Source: Celoporthe dispersa
Taxonomy: Eukaryota; Ascomycota; Sordariomycetes; Diaporthales; Cryphonectriaceae
NCBI GenBank assembly: GCA_016584495.1
Contig: WAID01000001.1
Span: 806,001 to 870,000 of the forward strand
DNA length: 64,000 nucleotides
Direction: 5' to 3'
Shown here: in pieces, positions 1-11,290 of the stretch
Layout: each line of letters starts with the position of its first letter
How positions within the stretch are numbered: the first letter of the stretch is position 1
Translations under genes and position numbers: made by a program
The notes under the pieces: model-generated
The model's input: the letters and a program-made list of their open reading frames with translations, nothing else
What the model was told of the DNA's origin: nothing
Databases searched by the model: none

Positions 1-319
1 AAAAAATAATGCTTTTCCACACGAACTCTATAAGAGGATATGCATAGAGCAGCTCGAGTTTTGAATTGGCTATAAACACTTGAAAAAATGCTTTGGCAAT
101 TTATAGTAAATTTAAAAGAGCTATATGCGACTTCTAATTGTGTTGTGAGCTTGGAGAAAGGTTTCTAGATTAATTAAGTTGGCTGCATGTTCCGAGATAT
201 ATTTTTCCAGGTCCATGAAGAGTATTTGGAATAGAAATAGTGTATGTTTTAAGCCATAAAATCTATAGTAGTACAAAAAAATGTTGAAAAGCCCGGCTAT
301 TAGTGTAGAGAAGGAACCC
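1..319. other. AT-rich non-coding stretch
   Basis: Rich in A and T, with no reading frame that shows codon structure or a recognisable motif. I see nothing here except the flank of the tRNA-like element that follows. Confidence 0.5.
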
Positions 320-342
320 AAAAAAAAAAAAAAAAAAAAAAA
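320..342 (-). terminator. T23 tract (A23 on the plus strand), likely Pol III terminator or tail
   Basis: Twenty-three uninterrupted A on the plus strand, read as T on the minus strand. The tract begins only a few bases after the acceptor-stem end of the tRNA-like element, where a Pol III terminator would lie. It is much longer than the 4-6 T a terminator needs, so it could also be the 3' tail of a short retroelement, or be lengthened by slippage. Confidence 0.4.
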
Positions 343-347
343 GAAGC

Positions 348-497
348 CACCGGCACGGAGGTTCGAACTCCGGTCTTTGGAAGTTTTCAAGCCTCTGAAA
401 ATCCAATATGCTAAACCTGGTTTGGTACATGTTAGCTCAGGAAGTAGTAATTTGCAGGGGAAAACACCATGGATACTCACCACTGCACCATACCGGT
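348..497 (-). ncRNA. tRNA-like element with A and B boxes; tRNA pseudogene or SINE-like
   Basis: On the minus strand the 5' seven bases ACCGGTA (497-491) pair with TGCCGGT (355-349), forming a full acceptor stem with one G-T pair. A D-arm follows, with an A-box-like GTGCAGTGGTGAGTAT. Near the 3' end CGGAG-TTCGAAC-CTCCG is a perfect T-arm with a B box. The stretch between the arms is about 90 nt and does not fold into a five-pair anticodon stem, so this is not a standard tRNA, even allowing for an intron. The T23 tract follows at once. Options are a decayed intron-bearing tRNA gene, a tRNA-derived SINE, or another Pol III transcript. Paired stems and boxes are seen; transcription is inferred. 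Confidence 0.5.
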
Positions 498-864
498 TGT
501 AGTGTTGTCTTGCTGTGTGACTCTGTCGAAAGGAACGGGATGATGAAGTGAGCTCCCAGGAGGATGCGTGAGGCTGTCCGCAGTGGCTGGCTGGCTGGCT
601 GGTCGATGGCCTTCATTGGTGGGTTAATGTATCGAGGCTGGCCGTGACGTTTCAGACTTATGACAGAGAGAAGCGTAGGAAGCCATAGCAGCTCGAGCTT
701 TGGAGGCCGCACAGACATTCTAAGCCTGTTAGGTCTGTGGAGACATGATGTGCTGGTAAGGCCAGATATTTGAGTAAAAAGTCACAGTGCTGTCTCTGGA
801 TATACTTGGACGTAATGTGGCAAATGCCTCTGTTCATATGAAGAGGTACTGTCATACCTCTTGC
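498..864. other. Intergenic, nothing recognised
   Basis: Spacer between the tRNA-like element and the 3' end of the minus-strand gene that ends at 865. It contains a short CTGG repeat (about 586-603). No coding signal is visible. Confidence 0.5.
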
Positions 865-3800
865 TTATCTGCCCTTCCCCATAGTGTATACATGCAAGAC
901 GGCATCCATACTACATGTGTTGACAACCTCTCCACTTCCTCCAGGCATGATTTTGAACATGCCCTGACTTCCTATTCTAAAAGCCGGCTCGCTTTGAACC
1001 TTGACATCCACCTTTCCAGCAGCCAGGGTACATGTGCGAAGACATCCAGGATCAAGATCCAGCTGGAGAGAGACGCCTGGTGGTATGATATGAGTCCCGA
1101 AGGCGAAGCACTCATCGACCTGGATGGACCTCAGCCCGCTGGCCATCCTGGACGCAGCTGCCGATGCTCTCCCTTCAGTCTCCTGGGGTCTCACACTGCT
1201 ATCCTTCGGGCGGGCTGGTCGTGCCTCGGTTGGAGCTGTCACACGCGGGACATCATCATGAGACCTGGGCTGTGACCTTGACTTCTCAGTCTGAGCCGGC
1301 TTTTCCGCCAGCAGCCGCTCAGATCGACGGGCACGCAACGGACGAAGGCCGTCTTCCGAGGTATCCTCCACGGAAACAAGCTGATGGTTTGCTTCTCGGA
1401 TCGAAAGGGAAGCCTGCGCGCCTGGAACCGGCAAGGAGGTCTGCTCGTCTGCCGCCTGCTCGTGCTCTCGCAATTTCAGCCTGAGGTCGCACGTGTTAAG
1501 ATTCGAGCTCTTCCATGCACAATTGACGCATGAACACCTGCCCTGTTGTATGACTTCGGCTACCTTGTCGCTCAGCATCACGCAGTCTTTTCATGATCCC
1601 CAAGCCCTTGGCACATCTGCTGCACGGGCTCGGCGATTCATGGCCGACAAGCTGTACGATGAGCAGAGACACGTCCTTGGGCCAGGCGATGGAGAACTTC
1701 TGACTCGTGGGGAACTGAAGCTCACGGAGGCGGGGAAGAGACAGGAGCGTCCGCATAGGATCTGTCTGAGGTGGCATGAGTATTTTTCTCGGTGAAGAGA
1801 GCCTCGATACTCGCCCAGTTCTCCTTCGCTGCCGCAGTCGTCAAATTGGGCGTCTTGCTCTCCTGTTCCGTAGGTTTCATAGCTCCCTCCTCGTGTATTA
1901 CCTGTGCTCCATTCACTGCTTCTTCCTCATTCACCTTCTCCGAATCATCCATGTGCTCCGAAGCGGCACTAGAAGAGATCTCAGAGTCGGACAGGGAAGG
2001 CTCAGGAGTGGGAGACCGGTGGGCAGAGGGCGGTGCGTTGGCCATGATTTTCAGGTTGTCCGCGTTGTCTCCCTCGGCCATGACTTCATCGACCGTTCTC
2101 ACCTTCTCTGGAGGCTTCCTCGCACAGAACCACGCTCGGCTTGCGGCAAATTCATGTTGGAGACTGAAGTCGACATTTGGCTCCTTTATCGGAGCGCTTG
2201 GGTCGACTGGTTTTTTTAACGGGATAATGGATGTGAGACCACCAGTGTGATGTCCGAGCTCGGTGAGTGTGCCATCCCTATTGTCGTTGAATATGGTAGA
2301 TGAATGTTCACCCTAATTGACGTTAATACTTACAGACACATACAGTAGTGAGAAAGAGAGATAGACTTGCCTCAAAGTGTCTTGAAAGGGCCTCGAGAGA
2401 CTGCGTCGTTCGCCTGCAGGATCGAACTGGGCAGATCCATTCGAAATTAGGATATTCAAAGAGTCTATAGTTGGCAGGCAGAAGCGCTCCAGCAGTCTTG
2501 ACTAGATTTCCTGCGTTATCTAGCGGATAGACTGGTTAGCTGAGACGGTGGCATAGAGAAAACGGGAATAATTCAATGAGTGGTAGGTCACACCTGGCCA
2601 TGTATTGTATGCTCGAAGGTTCGTGGCCATGCGAGGATCAGCAGAGATTATGACGGGACCCGGCCTGGCGTTGGCAACAGATTCGGCATTTGCACCCATG
2701 GATACTCTTTGTGGCAGTTCATCAGCAGGCCCCCTACCAAACCCAGCTTCTCTCGGAGCAGAGGCATTTTCTTGTGAATTAGCTATGCCGGGCTGCAAGT
2801 TGTGAGATGGCCAAAGAGGAGGAGCTATTGGGGCTCCGGGTGGATTTAACGGTTCCTGACTAATGACGAGGGCATTTGCCAGTCTACTTCTTCTCGGTCG
2901 GTACTCTCCTCTGATGGAAAAGGTACCATCGTTGTTGTCATTCAGGAGGCATTTGCGGTGTTTCTTCAGCTATAAGTCAGCGAAATGGGGGGCTGCCGTG
3001 CGAATAGACCATTCTGACGAACCTTCCAATGCTTGCACAGAGCGGTCTTTCTCCTGAATTGAAAAGGGCAGGACCGAATTGGGCAGATCCAAGGCATACC
3101 AGTGCCTACAGGCTTCGTCGTTTCGTAATTTCCAGGGAGCATGAGGTCGCTCCATGCTTTTTGTATACTAGTCAGCGCACCAGAACGACGGGGATAGAAG
3201 ACAAGACCCAAGATCTCAGAGGCAGGTATCACATCGCCTCACCTTCGACTTGGTAGGGTTCTCCGTATACATTCCTAGAGAGACTGTCTGGCTCTTGGCC
3301 AAATGACTGCATAGGCCGTCCGAACCGCTGCTGGATCGTTGTATCATCTGGGATCCCCAAGTAGCTCGTGGTGTCCATTAGTCTCGTGGTGTGATCTTGA
3401 GAGTCACGCGACTCGCCGCCGTATTGTAGCACTCTATCTGTGTCCGATGCAGGGACTGGACCGGAGCTCATCGTATCCTGGTTCTGATCTCTGTAGTGGC
3501 TGAAGACCTGCGTCGCATCGTTGGCATTAGTGAACGACTCAGTGTTGACCTTTCCGGGCCGGTTGAAAAAGCTCACTTTTTCGATTTCATCCAAAATTTT
3601 CCCTTCCTTCCCGGTTCTCGGATGGTATGGGTCGTTATTATTGGGCCCTGTAGCTGTCGTCGAGTTGTTCAGGCTGTTGCTATGTTCTGCAGCTGGCACC
3701 GGAGCTGTTGCTGTCCAATCAACACTTCCAGTTCTGGCCCATGGATCTTGTGCTGCCTGGGGCATTTCCCGATGCTCATTCCAGAACTGGATTGCATTAC

Positions 3801-4318
3801 TGGTGTACTTTCGAAGAGGCTATGTAAAAGTGGCTGGCGTCAGTAAATCAACGGATCATAAGATTTGGGGTTTCCGCTCGTAAAAGGAAAGAGGATAGCT
3901 AGCAACGTCCAGGTACCTCAAGTGATTCAGATGAAGCCGGGTGATCTGTGTCTCTGCGATCCGGAGGATTGGGAATGGGCGCTGCTGCATCCTTTGGGCT
4001 AACATGGTCGTCACCCGCTTGTGTTTTCTGCCTCTTTCTCGACATATTGCCGACGCTCGTAGCTCTTTTCCCCGGGAGATGCGGGTTGTCTAGCCCGACA
4101 AGATTATCTTCAGGCCTGCCGTGGTACATCCAGGCAGGTGGAAGACTCTCAAGGTTCATAGACGATGCCGGAAGGTGAACTTTGGCACTGTCCGCAGGAT
4201 TATTTTCCGATACAGTGCGCTCAATCGCAGTAGGTCGAGCACTGTTGGCCGAGAAGGACACGGCAGCTTGGGGCATTTCGGGCACTGGCCCTATTGCGGA
4301 GGGGACAGTCCTGGGCAT
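865..4318 (-). CDS. Multi-domain nuclear-type protein: two C2H2-like fingers, DUF3716-like motif, cupin-like C-terminus
   Basis: Six exons: 4318-3917, 3819-3243, 3156-3023, 2969-2594, 2501-2371, 2312-865. All junction phases agree; about 1021 residues once two frame breaks are allowed for. Exons 3-4 and 5-6 each encode a finger of the form WICPxRSC-x12-H-x4/5-H followed by LNDN/FNDN-x-DGT. Each finger is split by an intron at the same place, so the unit looks duplicated. Intron 5 has a GC donor (GAG|GCAAGT). Exon 6 encodes an acidic Ser/Glu stretch, then a DUF3716-like pattern (CSRC, a second CV pair, CSCVNC, a last C). The last 85 residues (IPPG, GKVDVKV, FRIGSQGMFKIMPGG) resemble the cupin fold of CENP-C/Mif2. 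Frame breaks, each one extra base, lie at T5 1783-1787 and T4 1588-1591. The start is uncertain: the frame stays open to 4390. Role unknown; DNA or chromatin binding is an inference. Confidence 0.72.
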
Positions 4319-6447
4319 GTGGCGCGGCTGGGTGCTGGAGAGTTGCCGGGAAGCGTCCTCCGTGAGAGCTCCTGCTTGCCGTTTGCCCCTTCAGCTTGCC
4401 TCGAGAGCTGTCTATAGTCCTTCCTCTGCGCTATGGGTCATGAGAACCTCTTCGTGTCGTCTGCAGAGTTGCTGGTCAATCTTGTGCTACTATTGGGGTT
4501 ACTCCTCGAGTAATGTCACTCCTCCCAGCACATCGTCGTCAGTCAGTGTGTTGGAGGAATCTAGGTTCCAAGGCCACCAATGAGTCTAAGCCTCCAGTGA
4601 ACCCAGCCACTTCGCACAACCCATAGATCAGGTTTTCCAGATAGTGTTCTCGTCTTGTAGTGTGGAATTCTCGATATACAAAACGCTCGCGGGGTGCTAT
4701 TCATCTCTGTTGTCGGTGGCCCTCGGGTCGCTGGTGGCGAAAGTGAGAGTACGAGGTGCGCACTAGGCTTCTTGGGGTGAATATATTCTGATCGATGCCA
4801 AGATTCCTTTGAAGGATATGTGTTCGACTCATTAAGATGCATGAGAGGTTCGTGGTCTCCGGGTGTGCAGGTGCTGAGATCGCGCGTGACGAGACAGGCG
4901 GCAACGGTAAGTAGAAGTACGCGTGCTTCTGGTCCGCAACATATGATGCTCAGAATCCCACAAGAACCAAGGTGCAGATCATGAGCAGGCTCATGTCGCA
5001 GTACCGAGCAAGAGCTTGCTGCATAGGCGAAGTCGTTCGCCGCAAGTAGGGGCTGAGCACAGCTAACAGCCACGACGCGCTGCGGGCACTTCTAATAAAT
5101 CAGCATGAATGTTTATGAAAAAATACATGGGGGCATACTGACCATTCAATCTCGATGTGAATATTTGAAGCTGGCTGTTGAAGTGGACTGCGAAGCGGCT
5201 ACTGACCTGGATGGCGCGTGGTTGTCGCCTGCGCGTCAGGTAAAGTGGAACCGGGGGGGGAGGCGCGAATAAGGTGGGGTCCGGACGCAGGACCTGGTTT
5301 TCTGCACGTTCACAGGTCACGAGCCAGCTTCAAAATCCTCATCGATCTCAGTTCTGGCAGACTCGTTTTCTTATCTCGTTTACTCCTAGTCAGTCTATAG
5401 AATAAAATTTCTTTATCATGGATCAAGCTGTCTTTAAACAAATGAATTCCTGTAGGTTGTTCGTGCACAGGTCATTCAGTTCCTGGACGTTGCTCGTCAC
5501 AAGTGCTGAAGTGATGAACAGATATTTCTCGGATAAGTTTATTGCCTTTCTGTATAAAAGGATAATTCCTCCAGATCCTCAAGACGTTACTCATCACTGG
5601 AGAGTCTCTACGACGTTGGATCACCTGCAATGCTTCACTGCTTGGGATTCAATGTTCCACTTGGTTTGATTATTTGGTTCCATCAGGTATCCAGTCGTCT
5701 TATGGACGCACTGCAACATGATAGACCTCTACTCACTAGTTCCTCGTCGGTGCTCAGCCAAGTCAAGAAGAGGTCGCCGCATGCAACCTTAGAAGCTATC
5801 CTCTCAGCATACTATCGACCTTGGCAGCTGTTTCCAAAACCACTGTGGACATGATAGTTACGAACAATGAGCGTGGTCTTCGGATGACAGTAGTATTTCA
5901 GTTTGTTTCTGTCAGCTTTGATATACCCTGGTGGTTGTGGTCTACAGTTTTGGTTTCGCCAAAGGTCAGAACTTCAACCTACGTTGCAGATCCCAAACTT
6001 GTACAAAAACGTGACCTTTGTGAGTCTAAGGGTACTACTACCATGCAACTGCGGGGATACTTTCGGTACTTGGATCCATAAAGGTCCGGGAATGCCAACC
6101 TCGACAGGAATTTGTCCGGAATATTCATGGTCTTGAGGGAACTGCCGGTACGACGTTCTAATGCTTGACATCATACTAAGGTGCGGGGCGATCACTAGGC
6201 CATGGGCGTTGAAGTTACTTTTTGCGCAGCGGGATAATGTGGCTCATGGCCTTTTCTTCCCCTTCTTTTCTTCAAATTGTTCAGATGATCCTACAATTTT
6301 GAAAGGAAGCACTCTTGTTGGGTGTGTATCATTCACGATCCGGAATTTTTAAAGGCATAACAATATCTCCTGGTTGACGGTAGAGGCACGCGAAGGGCGG
6401 TTAGAAGCGCAAGACAAACATCAGGGAGCCGGAACACTCCAATACCA
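4319..6447. other. Intergenic, AT-richer spacer
   Basis: About 2.1 kb between the start of the finger gene and the MRJP-like gene. Frames of up to 170 codons occur (for example 4561-5073 minus), but they have no recognisable motif, no supported splice pattern and no codon bias. It probably holds both promoters. A missed first exon of the finger gene could lie near 4390-4900. Confidence 0.45.
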
Positions 6448-7743
6448 ATGAGTTCTCAACACGCCTGGATCAATATCAACATGTGGCCCACGATTGCTGG
6501 TCTCGTCGTCAGTCTCGCGGCCATGACAGGAGCCGTCTTCCCTACCACCTGCCCCGACCCAGCCCTGTCAAGCTCAAACTCCACAAATGGCGTCTGCCCG
6601 CAAGACTTCACCATCATCGGCGACCCTCTGGAGGCTGTCCACCAAAGCACCGATGCGCCCACTGGTCTGGCAGTGGACCATGACCTGAACGTGTACCTGA
6701 CATACCCCCGCAACGCCGAGAATTCAACCAACAACGTGGTCATCTGCACCAGCTTCGAGGACGAGGAGCCATGGCCCTCCGCCGACATCCAGCGGTGCGC
6801 AGCCGGACAGGACCCTTCCACCTGCTTCATCAACGTCCAGAACGTCGTGCTGGACTCGATAGGGCAGATGTGGATCGTCGACAGCGGTATCGCATACGGG
6901 TCCAGCGGCCAGGCCATCTCAGGCGGAGCCAAGATCATGTCGTTCAACGTGACAACGCGGGAGCTGATCAAGACATACTTATTCTCGGACGGCATCCTGT
7001 TCAACAAGACAAACCTGAACGACGTGCGCATCAACAACACAGCCGGCACGGGCGGCTTCGCCTTCTTGACCGACGAGTCTCCCGGGGGCGGCGTAGTGGC
7101 CGTGGACCTCGCGACGGGCGGCGTCGCGAAGCGGCTCAACGGCACGCACGTGGTGATGGCAGACCCGACCTTCGTAGGCGTCTACGACGGGCGGCCGATC
7201 TACTGCTGGAACGGGACGGCCAAGAGCTTTTGCGACACGGGCTCGGACGGGATCGCGCTGCAGAGCGGCAGCGTCTACTGGGGCAACCTGGCCTCTCGGC
7301 GCTTCTACTTCGTCGCCCAGGCCATCCTGCAGGACTTCGGCGCCACCGACGCCGAGGTGCTGGCGGCCGTGCAGGACCCGGGCGAGCTCGGCTCGGAGCA
7401 GGCTGGATTCACGGCCGACGACCAGGGCCGGGTGTTCATGCTGGCGAGCGAGCAGAATGCCATCTTCTATGTGCAGACAGAGCAGGCGAGGGTCACGGAA
7501 GAGGTCAACGGCGTGGCCCCTGGAGGCTCCGGGCTGGTGGCGGCGAAGAACTATTATGTCAAGACGCTGGTGAGGAGCGGTCTCATTCAGCATGCGGACA
7601 GCGCGGCAATCCTGGATGGGTATCTTTACTTTTGCACCAACCAGTTGAGCCTGGCACCTGCGAGACAATACAACAATGTGGACGCCAGGAAGGGCCCGTT
7701 CAGGTCGTACCGGGTCAAGATAGGGGCAGGACCAGCCGTGTAG
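6448..7743 (+). CDS. Major royal jelly / yellow-family secreted protein
   Basis: Single exon, 431 residues. The chain matches the MRJP/yellow family: a secreted beta-propeller with blocks such as TGLAVDHDLNVYLTYPR, MWIVDSGIAYG, NDVRINN, FAFLTDESPGGGVVAVDL and AGFTADDQGRVF. Family length (about 400) fits. A signal peptide is present: Met12 (6481) begins MWPTIAGLVVSLAAMTGAVF, a better leader than the first Met, so translation may start at 6481. Several N-x-S/T sites suit secretion. Fungal members have no settled function; binding of small ligands or polyphenols is known only for animal relatives. No frame break. It stands alone, with about 2.1 kb of non-coding DNA on each side. Confidence 0.9.
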   Translation: MSSQHAWININMWPTIAGLVVSLAAMTGAVFPTTCPDPALSSSNSTNGVCPQDFTIIGDPLEAVHQSTDAPTGLAVDHDLNVYLTYPRNAENSTNNVVICTSFEDEEPWPSADIQRCAAGQDPSTCFINVQNVVLDSIGQMWIVDSGIAYGSSGQAISGGAKIMSFNVTTRELIKTYLFSDGILFNKTNLNDVRINNTAGTGGFAFLTDESPGGGVVAVDLATGGVAKRLNGTHVVMADPTFVGVYDGRPIYCWNGTAKSFCDTGSDGIALQSGSVYWGNLASRRFYFVAQAILQDFGATDAEVLAAVQDPGELGSEQAGFTADDQGRVFMLASEQNAIFYVQTEQARVTEEVNGVAPGGSGLVAAKNYYVKTLVRSGLIQHADSAAILDGYLYFCTNQLSLAPARQYNNVDARKGPFRSYRVKIGAGPAV

Positions 7744-9853
7744 TGAGTGTCGTCTCGTTCAACTCACCCGGATGGGGCTGATTAGATCACCTGGATACCT
7801 AGGTCTCGTCAGTGATAGTCTGTGTCCGGACTCGACCTTTGATAGATTGACCGCCGGGCGAGCCTCGCTTTTGATAAGACACCTAGATAGTGACGTACAA
7901 CTATGCGTCATCATTTTCCAAGTGTCGGTGTCTACAGAAGACGCTGTTCTCGATATACAGGGGCCGTGAGCAGGATGGCGTGTTGCATGTGGCTTGCACG
8001 CGTTTCAATAGATCCAAAACATGGCGGTCTGTTTCCGAGACTGTCGCGGCAACGTGAAGCTGTCAATTACCGCCTCGGGCCTATCAGCTCTTGATCCGAA
8101 AATCTCGGCGTGCTGACACGGCGGCCATGTTGTGCGAGGAACCTCGAAGAAACAACACATAATATTATGCTGCAGCCGATCCCAACACATTCAATGTCAG
8201 CTAGATTAGCACCTCATGACCTGCGTAGAGACTTGAAACACATGACACACACACACACATACACACACCCTCTCTCACTTCTTCTACATACAGGTCGATT
8301 GAGGTTCAGACGCGCGAAGCTGCCCACGGGTGACGAGTGGTTCGCGCACAGGTGGAGAAACGGGTACATACAGTATCTCGTACCTTGCATATACTCGTGT
8401 GTGTGGGGAATACATGCAAAGGGTCATCGAAGCCCAGCTCATTCCTGGGGGGATCTGCAGCCCTGCGGGTAGGATCGAATGCTTCGAGAAGTTCGAGAGG
8501 CAACCATCGCCGCTCGCCTGCATCGCCTCCTAAACAGCTCTTGGAAAGGTGTAGGGCTACTGGGTGGCGACAAGGTTCGCAGGACAGCCTTTTTTTTCTT
8601 CTTTTCTTTTTTCTCTTTCTTTCTCCCTTCTTTTGCCTGTCAGCTTCAAGGGACGACTACTTGGTGCTTGCTGAAGCCGGAATCCCGGTGAGTGAATTTT
8701 CTTATCACAGCCCTTGCTTTTTTTTCCTCTTAATTAATTGCCGTGCCGGTTATAGCGCGGATCAACGACAGGGACCTTCCCAACAAAGGTACACTGCAGG
8801 CTGTGTGGCAGAGGCAAATAATAGTCTTGTTGCAAGTTTACTAGTGGCTTGAGCGTAGACCTGCGCTCTCACTTGCTCCAGGAGAGAAGAAGAAACAAAA
8901 GAAATGTCGCAAAGAGTGAGTATCAAACTGAGTCAACGAGGTGTCACGATGAAAGTATGTCGACTCCATCCATATAGTCACCATAGATAGTATCTTGGAC
9001 CAAGGTGGATTCCTGCATGCAACCTGTTCCCACCCCAACGTCATTATTTTGTATTTTCTTTTCCCCCTTCCCGCTGGGCCCCGCTGACCAATATTTTGTT
9101 CTCACCAGTTATGGTATGGCCTCTCATTTCTGTATCTTCCCTTATCTTCTAGCGGCCGTTCCCCAGTTCATCCCGAATTCTAGACGAGCCCTACAGCTAG
9201 CGCAAGTAGGGGAAACCAGCGATGCTGACTTAGACGTTATCTTGGGTCCTGAGAGGCCTCGGTCTGCCGTCTTCGTCCCAGTCCTTGGTCATTACTTTTT
9301 TTTTCTTCTTGTTCTCTCTCTTCTTCTCCCTGCACCCAGCTCTGGGTGTCTTACGCTATCGAGGCAAAACCGGGGCCTTGTGTCCGTCTTGAGCAGTCTG
9401 CTCCTTGTTCCTCCGAGCTCTAGTTTGTTCTTGGCCCTGCTTTCCCACAGCTGACGAGATCATCCCGCCCCCAGAGGGTGGAACCGATATCTTGCATGTT
9501 CCTGCAGTCCAAGTGGATGCCATCACGGCGGCGGTCTCCGCCAATACGACGCGTCCCTATCAGTCTGTCGCTTGCTTGTTGAGCCCCCCGCCCACCACCC
9601 ACCGCTAGCCCCACGGATCCTACGCAAGTAGTTTACTGCATGGGCTGTCTTCTTGTGTACATATAGTATGGACTAGACAGGTCGTTTTCGTCTCGACAAA
9701 ATGTCACTCTCTCCCCTCTTCCAACCTCTGTCCTCTCTCAGCCGACAGCAGCTTGTTTCCCCCCTCAGCTGTTGAGACCTCGAGTTCAGCGGGTCGGAGT
9801 ATTCTTGCCTCTTCTTCAGCCAGCCCTCACCCCTCGGAACCCAGGAGATCAGA
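7744..9853. other. Intergenic; CA microsatellite and pyrimidine-rich tracts
   Basis: About 2.1 kb without a convincing gene. It holds a CA repeat (8245-8269), T/C-rich runs at about 8588-8636 and 9295-9335, and a pyrimidine-rich leader (about 9706-9850) just before the permease start, typical of a fungal core promoter and 5' UTR. Confidence 0.5.
8245..8269. repeat. (CA)n microsatellite
   Basis: Alternating AC over about 25 bases with one T interruption at 8260. Confidence 0.9.
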
Positions 9854-11290
9854 ATGCGTTTCCTGTCCGTAGCGGCCTCGGCGCTGCTGGCCGCTGGCCA
9901 GATGGCGGGCGCCGCCACAGTGCAGACGCCCAAGACCCCTGTGGTGGTTCGCGACCAGGAGATTGCTCCCAAGGTCTTCATCATCAGCATGGTAAGTCTC
10001 GCAAGTTCCGTCGCCGCGAGATGTGCCATCAGCATGCTGTAGATTCACTCGGGTGAAGGGCCTGGTGCTAATTTCTCATGATAATATTATAGTTCAGCCC
10101 TGAGGCAGACATCTGGTATGAGAACCTTCCCAGCAGCGGCCTGGGTGATCTTCTGGCCGTCAACATCTCGACTCCGGGCCTGTCCATGCTGTTCCCTCAT
10201 GTGCACTGCACGGCAGACTATGAGATCTGCCAGGTCACGACCGGCGAGTCCGAGATCAATGCCGCCACCACCATCAGCTCGCTTGTGCTGTCCGGCAAGT
10301 TTGACCTGACCTCGACGTACTTTATGATCGCGGGCATCGCGGGTGTAAGCCCGCAGTGGAGCACCCTCGGCGGCGTGGCCCTGTCGCGGTACGCCGTGCA
10401 GGTCGCCCTGCAGTACGAATTCGACGCCCGCGAGATGCCCGAGAACTTCACCACCGGCTACTTTGGCTTCGACACGTACATGCCCAACACCTTCCCAGGG
10501 GGAGTGGTACGGGTCCGAGGTGTTCGAGCTGAATGAGGACCTGCGGCAGATCGCCTACGGGTACGCCTCCGAGGCCAACCTGAGCGACAACACCATCGCC
10601 GCCGCCTACCGTGAGCGCTACGCCGCCAGCACCGAGAACTACACCGCCGGCGCCTCGCCTCCCAGCGTCGTGCTCTGCGACACCGCCACCAGCGATGTCT
10701 ATTACTCTGGCGACCTGCTCTCGGGCGCCTTCGACAACACCACCACGCTGTGGACTAACGGCTCCGGCAACTACTGCATGACCGCCCAGGAGGACAACGC
10801 CACCCTGGAGGTCATGGTGCGCATGGCCATCGAGGGCCTGGTCGACTTTGCCCGCATCATCCTCATGCGCACGGGTTCTGATTTTGACCGCCCGCCCCCG
10901 GGCGTCTCGGCCTACGACCACCTGCTCATCATGGACCAGAACGGTTTCGAGATCGCCATCGAGAACATCTACAACGCCGGCGTCGAGATCGTCAAGGGCA
11001 TCCTGGACGACTGGAACTGCACCTTCAAGGACGGCGTCGAGCCCTCCAACTACATCGGTGACGTCTTTGGCTCCCTCGGCGGCGAGCCCGACTTTGGCCC
11101 CGGGAGTATCACTGACGGCGCGGGTGTCCTGCCTGACGGAGAGACGGGTGACCTGGAGAAGCGGGACGTGGATGCCCCCAAGGATGTCAAGGTGAAGAGG
11201 GCCGCCGAGATGAAGAAGAAGAGGGGCCTGCAGGGCTGGAAGGGAGCCCGAGGCCTGCCCATGATGAAGGTTCGGGCCCCCGCGGCCTGA
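9854..11290 (+). CDS. Purine nucleoside permease (NUP) family protein, secreted or surface
   Basis: Two exons, 9854-9991 and 10093-11290, with intron ATG|GTAAGT...TTATAG|TTC. It encodes about 444 residues after correction of one frame break. Residues 1-21 form a signal peptide (MRFLSVAASALLAAGQMAGA). The body matches the NUP family: FSPEADIWY, FPHVHCTADYEICQVTTGE, YFMIAGIAGVSPQWSTLG, NTFPG/EWYGSEVFELN and NGSGNYCMTAQEDNATLE. The Candida NUP protein imports purine nucleosides, and the fold resembles nucleoside phosphorylase. The frame breaks at G5 10498-10502; four G restores NTFPGEWYGSE. The C-terminus has an extra basic tail of about 50 residues with LEKR, KVKR and KKKR steps, unlike the core family. 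Either it takes up nucleosides or it is a secreted nucleoside-binding protein. Confidence 0.88.

Noticed and set aside
1588..1591. Reading the frame breaks as very short introns
   Set aside because: The stretches available are about 20 bases or fewer and lack branch sites; a one-base change restores the conserved motif exactly.
865..4318. Calling the finger gene a pseudogene
   Set aside because: Splice sites, phases and all domain motifs are intact, and the two breaks match the homopolymer error pattern seen in housekeeping genes.
4561..5073. Minus-strand open frame of 170 codons with a hydrophobic patch
   Set aside because: No splice link to the finger gene could be shown and the text has no family resemblance.
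6771..7781. Plus-strand open frame of 336 codons, Arg/Gly-rich
   Set aside because: Overlaps the MRJP-like gene in another frame; the Arg-rich composition is an artefact of GC-rich codons.
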